64,000 bases of DNA from Acorus gramineus (lineage: Eukaryota > Streptophyta > Magnoliopsida > Acorales > Acoraceae), in contig JAUJYN010000012.1 in assembly GCA_030737835.1 (NCBI GenBank), positions 6,119,943 to 6,183,942 of the forward strand. The letters are read 5' to 3'. The first letter of the stretch is position 1; each line of letters starts with the position of its first letter. Both the position numbers and the translations under genes were made by a program. Below, piece after piece: positions 23,818 to 33,954 of the stretch. The notes below the pieces were generated by a model. The model had not been told where the DNA came from. It saw only the letters and a program-made list of their open reading frames with translations, and made no database searches.

Positions 23818-24975
23818 TTATTTTTTCCTGCAGCAACAGTGAAAACCCCATTTACAGAATCCTTGAATGAAGCCGAGATTGTGGCATCTCAATTGGCATG
23901 GCAGAACATAAATGTCGCAGAGTCCGATGCACACTTGTTGGGCTAACTCAGCTGATATTGGCGACGGTTCGGGATGAGCATTAGCTTTCAACATGTTCTC
24001 TTTATCATGTATATGAACCCTTCCCACTTCTTTGTCAAAAGCATGGCCTACTGGAATAGAATTAATTCAGGTGTTATTCGAAATTAAAACAGAGCACATT
24101 TGAGTAAGAAGAATTAGATTTTCGAATATCTTCACCATTTGGCAATGTTATATGTTATATTATTATAATCATGGTATGAAACTGACTTGATATCTTTATA
24201 TTATTTAACAAATATGTCAAGATTATTTATTATATTAGAATGTCATTTTTTTGTCTAATTAATCCTTATACAGTTGAATTAGAATTCATATGATTTTTTA
24301 TCATCTAATATAGATAAATTGAATCATTACAAAAAGTATTAATAGACACATCCCCCCCCCCCCCCAATCATTTAATTTCTTTTATAATATTGTGAAATGC
24401 TAGCAAAATAGTGTGATCCCATAAAATTTATATATTATTATTTGTCACCCCATAGAAGTGTTTTGGTCATTATGAAAATTGGTTTAAAAGAAAAAATAGA
24501 TTATGTCATATGTCTGTTAAAAGTAGATATGGCTACCATAATTTTATTTTTAAAAAACTTTGAACTAGGTTAGGAAACAAAGAAGACGAAAGTAAAAAAA
24601 AGAGAAAAAAACACGGTGATTCAAAACCCCTACATCTACCCAGTTAGATGAGTTTTTGAAAAATCCAAAGATTTTTATCTAGCAGGCTAACTTATTAAGT
24701 TTACCGAACAAAAAAAAAAAAAAAAATCTTAAATTTCTATATGTAATAACGGGTTAAGCTCACAAGGACAAGTATCAGTACACCCTGCACTGTAGTGTAT
24801 ATATAGTCAAAAAAAAAAAAATACTGCAAAAAAAAAAAAAAATCAAATTTGGACTGCAAAGTTGAATCATGCACAAAACAAATATACTCAGTCACTCACA
24901 TAAACGGGAAGAAAAGATGGAAACAATGAGAATGGCTAAAACTATGCTTCCCTTCGTGAACATACTGAAAGCCAT
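23818..24975 (-). CDS. CRP3: secreted cysteine-rich (defensin-like) protein, two exons
   Basis: Exons are 24900-24975 and 23818-24047, giving 101 aa. Exon 1 encodes a 25-residue signal peptide starting MAFSMFTKGSIVLAILIVSI. Donor GTGAGT, acceptor TAG, phase-1 intron of 852 bp. Exon 2 begins CHAFDKEVG and contains NMLKANAHPEP, the family pro-region motif. The cysteine domain is C-x3-C-x6-C-x3-C-x9-C-x5-CCC, ending RKK. The Cx3Cx9Cx5CxC part has the spacing of classic cis-defensins known from invertebrates and fungi (family knowledge), with one extra Cx3C before it and one extra Cys inside CxC. It is very close to CRP4, and the introns also align, so the two are tandem duplicates. Its TATA box is altered, so expression may be reduced. 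Confidence 0.78.
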
Positions 24976-25007
24976 TTTTCATATGTTTCCTAGTGTTTGT
25001 ATACCCT

Positions 25008-25017
25008 CTTTTACAGC
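25008..25017 (-). promoter_or_regulatory. Altered TATA box of CRP3
   Basis: The position that reads GCTATAAAAG in CRP1, CRP2 and CRP4 reads GCTGTAAAAG here, an A-to-G change in the core. Confidence 0.5.
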
Positions 25018-25380
25018 CAAAGCAAGCAAAACTTTATAGTATTAGATCTGTGATGCGCCATGATATTTATCCATTTTTGGCATACAAGATACGATTAATT
25101 TTGTGATCTTTATTACCTGCCATGTAACATATATGCATTAATTTAGTCTCACTACTTTGTCATGCTGGATATGTATTTTACTTTTTGTTATTATAAATCA
25201 TATTAGATTGCAGAAAATCCAAGTGGCATTAAATCAGGATTATTAAAGTAATTTTAATTTCTCGTTTAAATAATCGATTACTACAGGGTGTATATTTATA
25301 CCATGTTTTGGTGAATTATGAATTTCCTTTTGCTTTCTGTTGCAACGTGGTATTCACGCTTTTCTGCTAATTCAATCAAC
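25018..25380. other. CRP3 upstream region
   Basis: Its proximal part matches the region upstream of CRP4, for example gatctgtgatgcgcc at about 25045 and 32396. The duplication therefore included promoter sequence. No gene recognised. Confidence 0.5.
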
Positions 25381-26000
25381 AATGCGAATTCGCAAGCTCC
25401 AATGGCTCTGTTGATTCTTCAAGAGAAGAATGCCAAGGGGGTTGGGTTTCAATGACCTGTTGATTTTTGACGAAATAACAGATGATTGAGAACTCTATGT
25501 ATATGTTAATCCTCCTAGGATAACAAAATACAGTAGATAAAATAAAGAAACTTTAATAATCAATCATCTGAATAATGAAATAGTTTACATGCCTATTTAT
25601 ATAAAAGAATCCTTAACAGATTGGATCTCAACTGATTATTCCAATCTAAACTAAAAATAACAACTGTATCCTTATCTAATAATACAAGTTCGAATTCAAA
25701 TCATTATTTGAAATTCAAATATAAATATAGTAAAATCCTAACAAACTAAAAACTGTCAAAAATAGTAAAAATAACTTTCAACCGTTGATTTGACCCCAAG
25801 ACGATTTCAGAACGCTCCAAAAATTGGCGTAATAGCATAGCGACTACTTCTGTAGGGCTCGTCGATAAGAACGTGTGGACATATTATAATGGCGATTCTG
25901 ATCTACGGTCTAAAAGTTATGGCCGTTTGAAGTTACAGTGCTCCCAATCGATCAAAATATCTTTTTTTTTCTGGCTCATCTGATCTCGGCCGTCCATGTA
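25381..26000 (-). mobile_element. Probable LTR fragment, minus orientation
   Basis: The segment resembles a plant LTR in composition. It contains a run of short A-rich phrases and a patch near 25830 (gcgtaatagcatagcgactac) similar to the tandem duplication at 13021-13355. No primer-binding site or target duplication was found; the call is tentative. Confidence 0.3.
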
Positions 26001-26499
26001 ATGTGTGGCTATGATGTCTGCATCACTGTCCCTCATCAAAAAAAATTTGGGTCAATTGCTCAAATGAAGAACACGTCAGTGTCATTGAAATTCATAATAG
26101 CCCAATTTTTTTTTTTTTTTGCCCCTGTTTATTTTTTCTTTACCCATGCAGTGTTGTCCCATTTTTTCTTTTATCTCTAACTTTTTATAATACCTTATCT
26201 ATCCTTTACATATACAGTTACAAAAATAAAAAATTCAAAAATATAATGTGATACATATAGATGTTATACACATAATTACAAATATTTAATCATTACTATT
26301 CAATTGTTGCCAATGCAATCTAGCTGAGGGACTTATATGGAAGAATACTATTGATCATCTTCTCAGAATGACATCGTAGAAACATAGGCGTAATGAGTGG
26401 CAAATTCTATTGGTCGGTTAGAGACAATGATCCATGATCAATTGTCTATACAACCTTCGGACGTCATCGGATGCAGTGATGATGGCGGAACAGGTGGAC
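26001..26499. other. Spacer, no recognised feature
   Basis: AT-rich with T-runs. No open frame with a known domain. Confidence 0.35.
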
Positions 26500-27060
26500 A
26501 GTTGAGAATTGAATAATTTTAAAATTAAATATTAAGTAGAAGACATTTTAGTAATGTTTCTATTGTATTTTAATCAACATATCAGAGGGATCCGAATTTA
26601 GTGCATAATTTTATTTATATTAGACACCGATGAGCGTTGTGAAAGGGTTACACATAAAGCTAGACATATCATTTTTCATATTAATATATCAAGCCTTGTG
26701 TGGAGCTCCGTCCAGAGCCCTCACCAGCTATTTTTTTATTTTAGTTTTTTAAAATAAAATATACACTTGTCTAAAATATATATAATTATTATGCAAAGTG
26801 AAGTTTATACTTAAAGCAACTAGCATATTTTTCTTTTTTAAAAAAAATTAAAAATTTAAGTTTTTGATATGTTGCACTAGTGGAATATACACTGCACTAT
26901 CACAATATTATACTTAAATAGTGTTTTATATAGATAGTTGGGGGGACAATTTTTTGGATGCAAAACACAAGTGTATCAACACAGGTATAATAACATCACA
27001 TGGACCTCATAAAATTTATGAAATGCTGATATTTCTTTCTTTATGGATAATCTTGTTGGT
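26500..27060. repeat. Second copy of the CRP3 3' flank, without a recognisable CRP exon
   Basis: It matches 23279-23770. Where the CRP coding end should begin (about 27060) the similarity stops and unrelated sequence follows. That sequence includes a 101-codon open frame at 26976-27281 (minus) starting MVHLGFFISILFTIVKINAD; it looks like a secretion signal but lacks the cysteine pattern. I read this as a broken duplicate of the CRP locus, not as a gene. Confidence 0.5.
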
Positions 27061-27372
27061 GAAGATGCTGTGAATAGGACCGAGACTTTAATTGAGTGGA
27101 AACCTTGGAGTAGCGTTATTGTGTCACTATCCTTAAGACAATATTTTCCCCCACCAGATATTCTATGTGCACAGGGTACTGCAAATCTATCTCCGGGATA
27201 ACTCAAAGAAAAAGAAATTTTATCAGCATTTATTTTGACGATGGTGAATAGAATACTGATGAAGAAACCCAAGTGAACCAAGAATCTATATTATGTTATG
27301 CAAAAATCCAATACTAAAATAGATTTTAGGAAAAATAGAAAGCCTTTGATGATTTTCAAAGTGGTTTGAATG

Positions 27373-27551
27373 GTTGAAAGAGTCATTATTAGAATAATAT
27401 TATGTCTTTATTATCATTATTATGATATTATTATTTTCTTAGTTTTCTTATATTCATTTTAATGTAATTTAGAGTTTCCTTTGTGTATGCATAAATAGAG
27501 CCTTTGGCTCCTTTAATACAATAACAAGAATTTCTTTTCCTTTATTCAACA
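27373..27551 (+). repeat. Left LTR of the TRIM-like element
   Basis: It shares aagagtcattattagaataa, the TTTAAATAGAGCCTTTGGCTCC-like region (here cataaatagagcctttggct) and the caagaatttcttttc tail with the right LTR. Its first base is altered relative to TGTTA. Confidence 0.8.
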
Positions 27552-27599
27552 TGGCCTCCACCTCAAAAATTCTAGATCCACAAAGTTTCTCTTTCTCTT

Positions 27600-29560
27600 C
27601 CCCGCTTCAATTGAAGAGTCTTCAATCGGAGCGGGGGAAAAATTTTGCTCACGAGATCTAAAAGCTTCAATCGGAGCGGGGGGGGGGAATTTTGCTCACG
27701 AGATCTAAAAGCTCCACCTTACACCATCACGCACATTCCCACGCCTTCGCGCTTCTCTGCATATCGTCGCGCCCTGCTGACCAGCCCTGCCAGCCCTGCC
27801 GTTGTGCCCTGCTCGCCCTGCCGTCGCGCAGTACGTGCCCTGCCGTTGCACCCTGCCAGCCCTGCCGACGTGCCCTGCCAGCCCTGCCGTCGTGCCTTGC
27901 CGACGGACCTGCCAGCCCTGCCGTTGCGCCCTGCTGTGCCCTGCCGACGTGCCCTGCCAGCCCTGCCAACCCTGCCGTCGCGCCTTACTGTGCTCTGCCG
28001 ACGTGCCCTGCCAGCCCTACCATTGCACCCTGCCGTGCCCTACCGTCGTGCCCTGCCAGCCCTGCCGTTGCGCCCTGCTGTGCCCTGTCGACGTGCCCTG
28101 CCAGCCCTGCCGACAGGCCCGGCTCGCCCTTCCAGCAGCCTTGCCGATGTGCCCTGCCAGCCCTGCCGTCCAGCCCTGCCATTGTGCTCTGCCGTCGCGC
28201 CCTGCCATTGTGCCCTGCTGTCGCACCCTACCAGCCCTGCCGTCCAGCCCTGCCAGCCCTCGCGCATCGCTGCCTGCCAGCCCTACCAATCGCGCCCTGC
28301 CAGGGCGTCCAAGCACTCCCAAAACTCCAGGGATCTGCACTGCCAGCGCTCCTGGATCTCCCTGGATTTGCCATGCCAGCGCGTGCCAACACTCCCGGAT
28401 CTCCCGGGATCTGCCCTGCCAGCGCGTGCCAGCGCTCCCGGATATCTCAGGATCTGCCCTGCCAGCGCACGCCAACGCTCCCGGATCTCTCGGGATCTGT
28501 TCTACTAGTGCGTGCAAGCGCCTGCCAGCAAGTGCCAGGCCCTGCAAGCGCCTGCCAGCGCTCCCGGGATAGTGCCCCGGATCTCCTGGGATCTTGCCCC
28601 GGATCTCCCGGGATCCTGTCCGGGACGCCTCCCCAGCGCGCCCCATGTGCGTCCCGGAGCCACCCAGCGCACGCCACCACCCGCCAGCGTGCACCACCAG
28701 CGGCTGCCGCTCTCCTCTGCCGGCACCAATGTCCGCCGCCCTCCGGTGCCGCTGGCCACCGACTCCGGTCGCCGCCTCCCGGCGATCCTCTGGCTGCCCT
28801 CCGCCACCTCCGGCAATCTTTCGGCGGCCCTCCGCCACCTCCGGCAATCTTCCGGCCGCCCTTCGGCAATTCTCCGGCTGCCTGTCGCCACCACCAGCTG
28901 CCCTCTACCACCTCCGACAGCTCTCGGCCGCCTCCGGCCTCTCTCCGGTGGCCCTTTGTCGCCCTCGGTGATCCTCTGGCTACTCTCAACCATCTCTAGC
29001 CACCCTCCGGCCCTCTCCGCTGCACTCAGCCGCTCTCCACAGACCTCCAATGCATCCGGCTGCCCTCCTATGGCTCTGGCGACCACCTCGGGATTTCATT
29101 TCCTATCTAATGGTCCGATTAAGGTGTTTCAGGGGTCCGTTTCGCTCGATTTTTCGTTCTCTATGCATCTGTGTGATTCTTTTCTTCATCTGAGATCTCT
29201 ACGATCCTCCTCGCAGATTTGCACACCTCCGCGCATCTCCTTGCGGCATTGACCGCTCTCGCGCTCTTCGTGCAATCTCGCGACTCCTCTTGCTGCCTCT
29301 GCACATGTCTTCTTCTATGTGCGCTCTTTCTCTTTTCGCAGCATTGCGGCCGCCACACGCGTCTTCCTTTATGTGCGCCGTCCACGTTCCTGTCCTTGCC
29401 CCTCCCGCACCGTGCAGCACCCATGCCGCGCCTCTGCAGAGCCCCTACCGTGCCTCTGTTGCACCCCTGCCGCGCCTGCACGTGCCCCTGCTGCTCCTGC
29501 ACGTGCCTCTACCGCGCCATGTGGCAACCTCTGCAGCGTCGTGCTATGCCTCACCCCACC
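27600..29560. repeat. GC-rich tandem repeats inside the TRIM-like element
   Basis: Four blocks are visible. First, two units of cttcaatcggagcgggg...ctcacgagatctaaaag (27620-27712). Second, many variants of ccctgccagccctgccgt with cgcgc or tgtgc (27780-28310). Third, units of ctcccggatctcccgggatct plus gccctgccagcgcgtgcc (28340-28620). Fourth, ccgccacctccggcaatctt units (28790-28990) and a looser Cys/Arg/Pro-coding GC stretch to 29560. Long open frames occur in several frames on both strands because stop codons are rare in this composition. Confidence 0.75.
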
Positions 29561-29643
29561 GCCCGTTGCTGTCGCCAGCCTTCGCCACCTTCTCATTTTT
29601 GTGCAAACTCTAAGGGTTCTACCTTTCAGAGTTTGGGAGGGGG

Positions 29644-29825
29644 TGTTAAAGAGTCATTATTAGAATAATATTATGTCTTTATTATCATTATTATTATATT
29701 ATTAGTTTCCTAGTTTTCCTATATTCCTTTTCTAGTATTTTAGGATTTTCTCTATGTATCTTTAAATAGAGCCTTTGGCTCCTCTAATACAACATAACAA
29801 GAATTTCTTTTCTTTTATTCTAACA
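29644..29825 (+). repeat. Right LTR of the TRIM-like element
   Basis: Starts TGTTAAAGAG, ends ATTCTAACA, and follows the purine tract at about 29634-29643. Confidence 0.8.
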
Positions 29826-29830
29826 GAATG

Positions 29831-30329
29831 GTTGAAATTCATGCCTATTTAATTCTAATCAACGGTCCAAATCGATCACCATCTATTTCATCTCTTCCAA
29901 TGGCACCCCTTGATCACTGAAACTGTTACTTGATTAATCTAACGGTGCATATTGCATCTGACTCTTCCACCTTTTGAACGATCCATATTGCATCTGATGA
30001 AAACAATCTCCACTGTCCGATTAGCGAAAAATAAATAGCTCCAGCTCCTAACAACAATGCGCTCATGCCAAGTGCCCCAACAAAACACCACATTGCTCAC
30101 ATCGCACAAGCGTGAACGGTTCTTAAAATACCGTGTGCATAACACCAAATCATTCATAAAGCAAACAATATTTCGTACACACTACTCTTTATATAGTGCA
30201 TATAACTTTTCTTTTTTTCCAACGTGGAACTAAAATCCAACAAACAAACTTACACAATACAAACTTACAACACAAATAAAATACATATTGAAAAACGCTA
30301 ACAAATCTATCCATACGGATAGAAATTTT
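29831..30329. other. 3' flank of CRP4
   Basis: No gene recognised. It should contain the CRP4 3' untranslated region. Confidence 0.4.
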
Positions 30330-31733
30330 TTATTTTTTCCTGCAGCAACATTGAAAACCCCAGTTACAGGTTCCACCAATGAAGCCAAGAGTTTGGCATC
30401 TCAATTGGCATGGCACAACATAAATGGTGCAGGCTCCGATGCACACCTGGGCTGCCTCTTTGGGACGAGCATTATTAGCCTTCAACATGTTCTCTTCATC
30501 ATGTACGTGAACCTTTCTCACTTCTTTGTCAATTTCATTGTCAAAGGCATGGCCTACTGGAATAGAATTATTTGAGCTGTTAGAACTAAAAACAGAGCTC
30601 ATTTGTGTGTGAACAATTATGTTGTGTGGTTTCATGCTCTGATTTTCGGATATCTTCTCCCTTTCGCAATGCTAATTATATGCTTATTATAATTATGAAA
30701 CTGAAATGATATCTTTATGTTACATGAAGTGTTACACATGGTCATGTCACAGTCTAAAACTCAGACTCCATATATTTTCAGTGTTATTAAAATCATATAT
30801 TTCATCTAATGAAGTATGTTCTTTTATAAAATTTGACATGTATACTCTAATGAATTGAATTTTATCATTTATAAAAAATGTGAAATTTTTTTAATGAGGT
30901 GTATATATCGATATAGTGAGGACATGGGGCTATCAAAGTATAGGATTGTATCTGGGATTATAAAATGAGCAAGTATAACATAACAGAACTCTTATATTAT
31001 CTAACAAGTATGTTAGGATTATTCATTTTGTTAGAATGTCATTTTTTGTTTAACTAGTCCTTAAAAGAGTTGAATGAGAATTCATGTGATTTTTTTATCT
31101 TCTAGTATAGATAAATTAAATATCATTACAAAAGATGAATGAAAAAATAGACGCATTGATCACCCCCATCATTTCTTTTATATTCTTGCAAAATACTAGC
31201 CAAATAGTGTGATCCCGTAAAATTTTATATTATCATTTGTGACGCGCCACAGAAGAGTTTTGGTAATTTTAAAATTTAGTTAAAAAAATAATTTTTATCA
31301 AATGCTAACCAAATATTGTTCTTTTTTTTTTAATAAAAGGATAGATATTGCTATCGCAATTTTATTTCTAAATTCGTATTCTAACTCTAAAAAAGTGAAG
31401 GGAAACAGAGAAGACAAGAGTAGGAGGAGAAAAACTGGAAAAAAAATACAAGGGATCAAAACGCATACATCCATCCAATTAGATGAGTCTTCGAAAAACA
31501 AAGATTGTTATACATCAAGCTAACTTATTAAGTGTACACCAATAATAAAAAAAAACACTTATTAAGTGTACCAAACAAAAAAAAGTAATAAATAAATCTC
31601 CAAATGAAATAACGGGTTAAGCTCATAAGGTTAAGCAGTCGTGTCTCTAAAAATTTTTATAGTTGAGATCATCTTAAAAAAAAAATATTCCATAAAATTT
31701 TAAAAAAATCTACTAATATCATATATTTATCAT

Positions 31734-31805
<72 letters not shown>

Positions 31806-32315
31806 TTAAAATTAAACAACAACTTACATTAATAAAAAATAAACTATCAAATAAAGAAGATGAATAATTTTTAATATATTAAGTACAAAATCTGGGTCGG
31901 GCAGGAATCATTGGCCGGCTGAGTTGCTACAATTGGAAAATGTAACAGTAGTGGTTTGAGTTTTTTTTTTTTTAAATGTGATCACGTTGTACGTGGTGCT
32001 AAGGAAAAGTATTATAAACCATGCACTATACTGTATATATAGTAAAAAAATAAAAAAAAAATCAACTGCCATACCTTCGAGTGTAAATTACTGCAAGAAA
32101 AACAAATCAAATTTAGAATGCAAAAAGTTAAATCTATAAATAGTTCAAGTTCCACTTTCGATATGCTGCCGGAGAAAACAAAACAAAAAAAACAAAAAAA
32201 AACACACACACATAAGAAACTTATACTTCAGTCACTCACAGAAATGGGAGGAAAAGATGTAAACAATGAGAATTGCTAAAACCATGCTTCCCTTCGAAGA
32301 CAGACTGAAAGCCAT
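30330..32315 (-). CDS. CRP4: secreted cysteine-rich (defensin-like) protein, two exons
   Basis: Exons are 32240-32315 and 30330-30553, giving 99 aa. Exon 1 encodes a 25-residue signal peptide starting MAFSLSSKGSMVLAILIVYI. Donor GTGAGT, acceptor TAG, phase-1 intron of 1686 bp. Exon 2 begins CHAFDNEIDKEV and contains NMLKANNARPKE. The cysteine domain is C-x3-C-x6-C-x3-C-x9-C-x5-CCC and ends RKK, as in CRP3; most differences between the two are conservative or lie in the pro-region. The intron has grown relative to CRP3 by A/T-rich sequence, including an (AT)n run. An intact TATA box stands upstream. The longest open frame starts inside the intron at MKPHNIIVH, but paralogue comparison favours the spliced start. 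Confidence 0.78.
31738..31801. repeat. (AT)n microsatellite in the CRP4 intron
   Basis: An uninterrupted at-dinucleotide run of about 60 bp. The matching part of the CRP3 intron lacks it. Confidence 0.9.
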
Positions 32316-32357
32316 TTTTCATATGTTTCCTAGTGTTCGTATACCCTTGTATACCCT

Positions 32358-32367
32358 CTTTTATAGC
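32358..32367 (-). promoter_or_regulatory. TATA box of CRP4
   Basis: GCTATAAAAG on the minus strand, about 43 bp before the ATG; the same decamer as CRP1 and CRP2. Confidence 0.6.
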
Positions 32368-32489
32368 CAAACAAAAAGCAAAACTTTTTAGTAGTAGATC
32401 TGTGATGCGCCGTGATTTACCCATTTTTGGCATGCAAGATATGAATTAATTTTGTGATCTTTATTACCTGCCATGTAACATATGCATTA

Positions 32490-33454
32490 ATTTAGGGTAA
32501 ATTGTCGATATGGCCCTGGACCATACCCATGGTTTTTTTCTGTGCCCCTGGACTTTTGGATTTTCGTTTTTTTTGCCCCTGCAGCTGTATCCGATTGTTG
32601 TTTTACCTCTGACCAGTTCCTATTCACAATTCTTACCCAAACTACTCCTGACGCCTAAAATACCCCCCACGAAATCAATTTCCCCCCAAATTGCACCAAC
32701 TTCTCCCTGGACTCTCTCCCCGGTCATCCTCGTGAGGTCCGTTCAATCTCTCCATTTCCGGCGACCCTCACGAGCTCCTTCACGCTGTTCAGTCCTCCCC
32801 GCGGAACTTTCTCCTTGCTTTCAACACGAAATTCGACGGCCAGGCAACATTATTTGTTCTCGACGAACCCTAAGAGACTCGCAACCTTCACACTTTCCCA
32901 GCAACCGCTATTTTGTCTCCCGATGGTCTCACACCTACGCGTTCCACGCGCACCCGCAAGCACGATCCGCGCGGCAGACCTACGCACCCCGCACGTGCTG
33001 GCCCGCGTGGCAAACTTGCGCTCGCCCGCACTGTAGACCGGCGTGCACCCGTGCCAGAAACCCCTTCCCAGCCCTCCTCACACCCCCAAACCCCAAACAC
33101 CTAGCATGCATGACTCCTAAGACACCCATACATGTTAGAAAACATGAAAAAGAAGGGGGGAAAAGCTTACCAAGAGAGGGGAGAGAAAGGGGGGGATGCG
33201 GGGGATCCCAAGCGCACCCACGACCACCTCGACCATCACCACCACCACCACCTCTACCTTAGCTTCTCTTCTTCTTCATGGGCTGAAACCAGGGGGGAGG
33301 GTACAAGAGGGAAGCATGAGAGGGTTGGAGATGGAGAAGGGAAAGAAACAACAACAACAACACATGCACACACAAACCTTTATCACTTCTTCATACACTT
33401 CCTCTTCTTGCTCCTTCTTCTCCTCCTCCTTCTAGGTATTTTATCAAACACAAA

Positions 33455-33498
<44 letters not shown>

Positions 33499-33954
33499 CT
33501 TGGGGAGAGCTTTATTAGGCAAAAATTGGGTTGGTGGTGGTTGACAAGTCAACCCAACCACACAATAAAACAAAATGCACATTTTACTTGGTCAAAGTCA
33601 CCCTTTGACTCAATCAAATCCACCATTTGACTAGGTCAAAATACCTATCTTCCAATCCAGTAACAATTAAATCTGGATGTGATTCCCAACTGCATATTTT
33701 TCTAAAACGTTAACGAAATTCGATGAAATTTTTATGGCACCAGGACCAATAATACGCAGTTAGATTTTCAATCAGAGTACTCCAACTTACGCAGATAGCT
33801 AAAAACTAAAATTTTAGCAACTCCGATCGAAAAATACAATGCTCCAAATGACACAAACACAACATGTACATCAACTGTTGAACCATAAGAGATTCTCTTG
33901 AAAGACATATAGCTGGAATCTCTTCCTCTAGATCTCCATGTTCCACATCATCAC
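32490..33954. other. GC-richer segment, probably transposon-derived, unassigned
   Basis: It begins near tagggtaaattgtcgatatggcc, a phrase like the ends of some plant MULEs, but no matching right end was found. It runs through a Pro/Arg-rich open region (32510-33262, plus) with no domain I recognise, then into a tract (33540-33900) with repeated ggtcaaa / tttgact phrases typical of LTR sequence. No real gene is supported. Confidence 0.3.
33461..33494. repeat. (GA)n microsatellite
   Basis: An uninterrupted ga-dinucleotide run of about 34 bp. Confidence 0.9.

Larger units (their letters stand above)
27373..29825 (+). mobile_element. TRIM-like non-autonomous LTR retrotransposon with GC-rich interior
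   Basis: Two similar LTRs of about 180 bp (27373-27551 and 29644-29825) enclose 2.1 kb. The right LTR has TGTTA...TAACA ends. A purine tract (gggaggggg) lies immediately before it, and TGGCCTCCACC follows the left LTR as a possible primer-binding site. The flanking 5-mers are both GAATG (27368-27372 and 29826-29830). No gag, protease, reverse transcriptase or integrase is present. The LTRs are AT-rich, but most of the interior is strongly GC-rich and made of tandem repeats. Mobilisation would need enzymes from another element. Confidence 0.8.

Noticed and set aside
26976-27281. 101-codon frame with a signal-like N-terminus
   Set aside because: It partly overlaps the duplicated CRP3 flank, lacks the family cysteine pattern and has no paralogue. 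Kept only as a finding.
27645-29663. Long open frames up to 435 codons on plus and 324 bases or more on minus in the GC-rich block
   Set aside because: They are open in several frames on both strands at once, consist of tandem Ala/Leu/Pro/Cys/Arg repeats, and lie inside an LTR element. This is a composition effect, not a gene.
32510-33262. 250-codon Pro/Arg-rich open frame
   Set aside because: No recognisable domain, composition driven by local GC content, adjacent to LTR-like sequence, and no start or splice context to support it.
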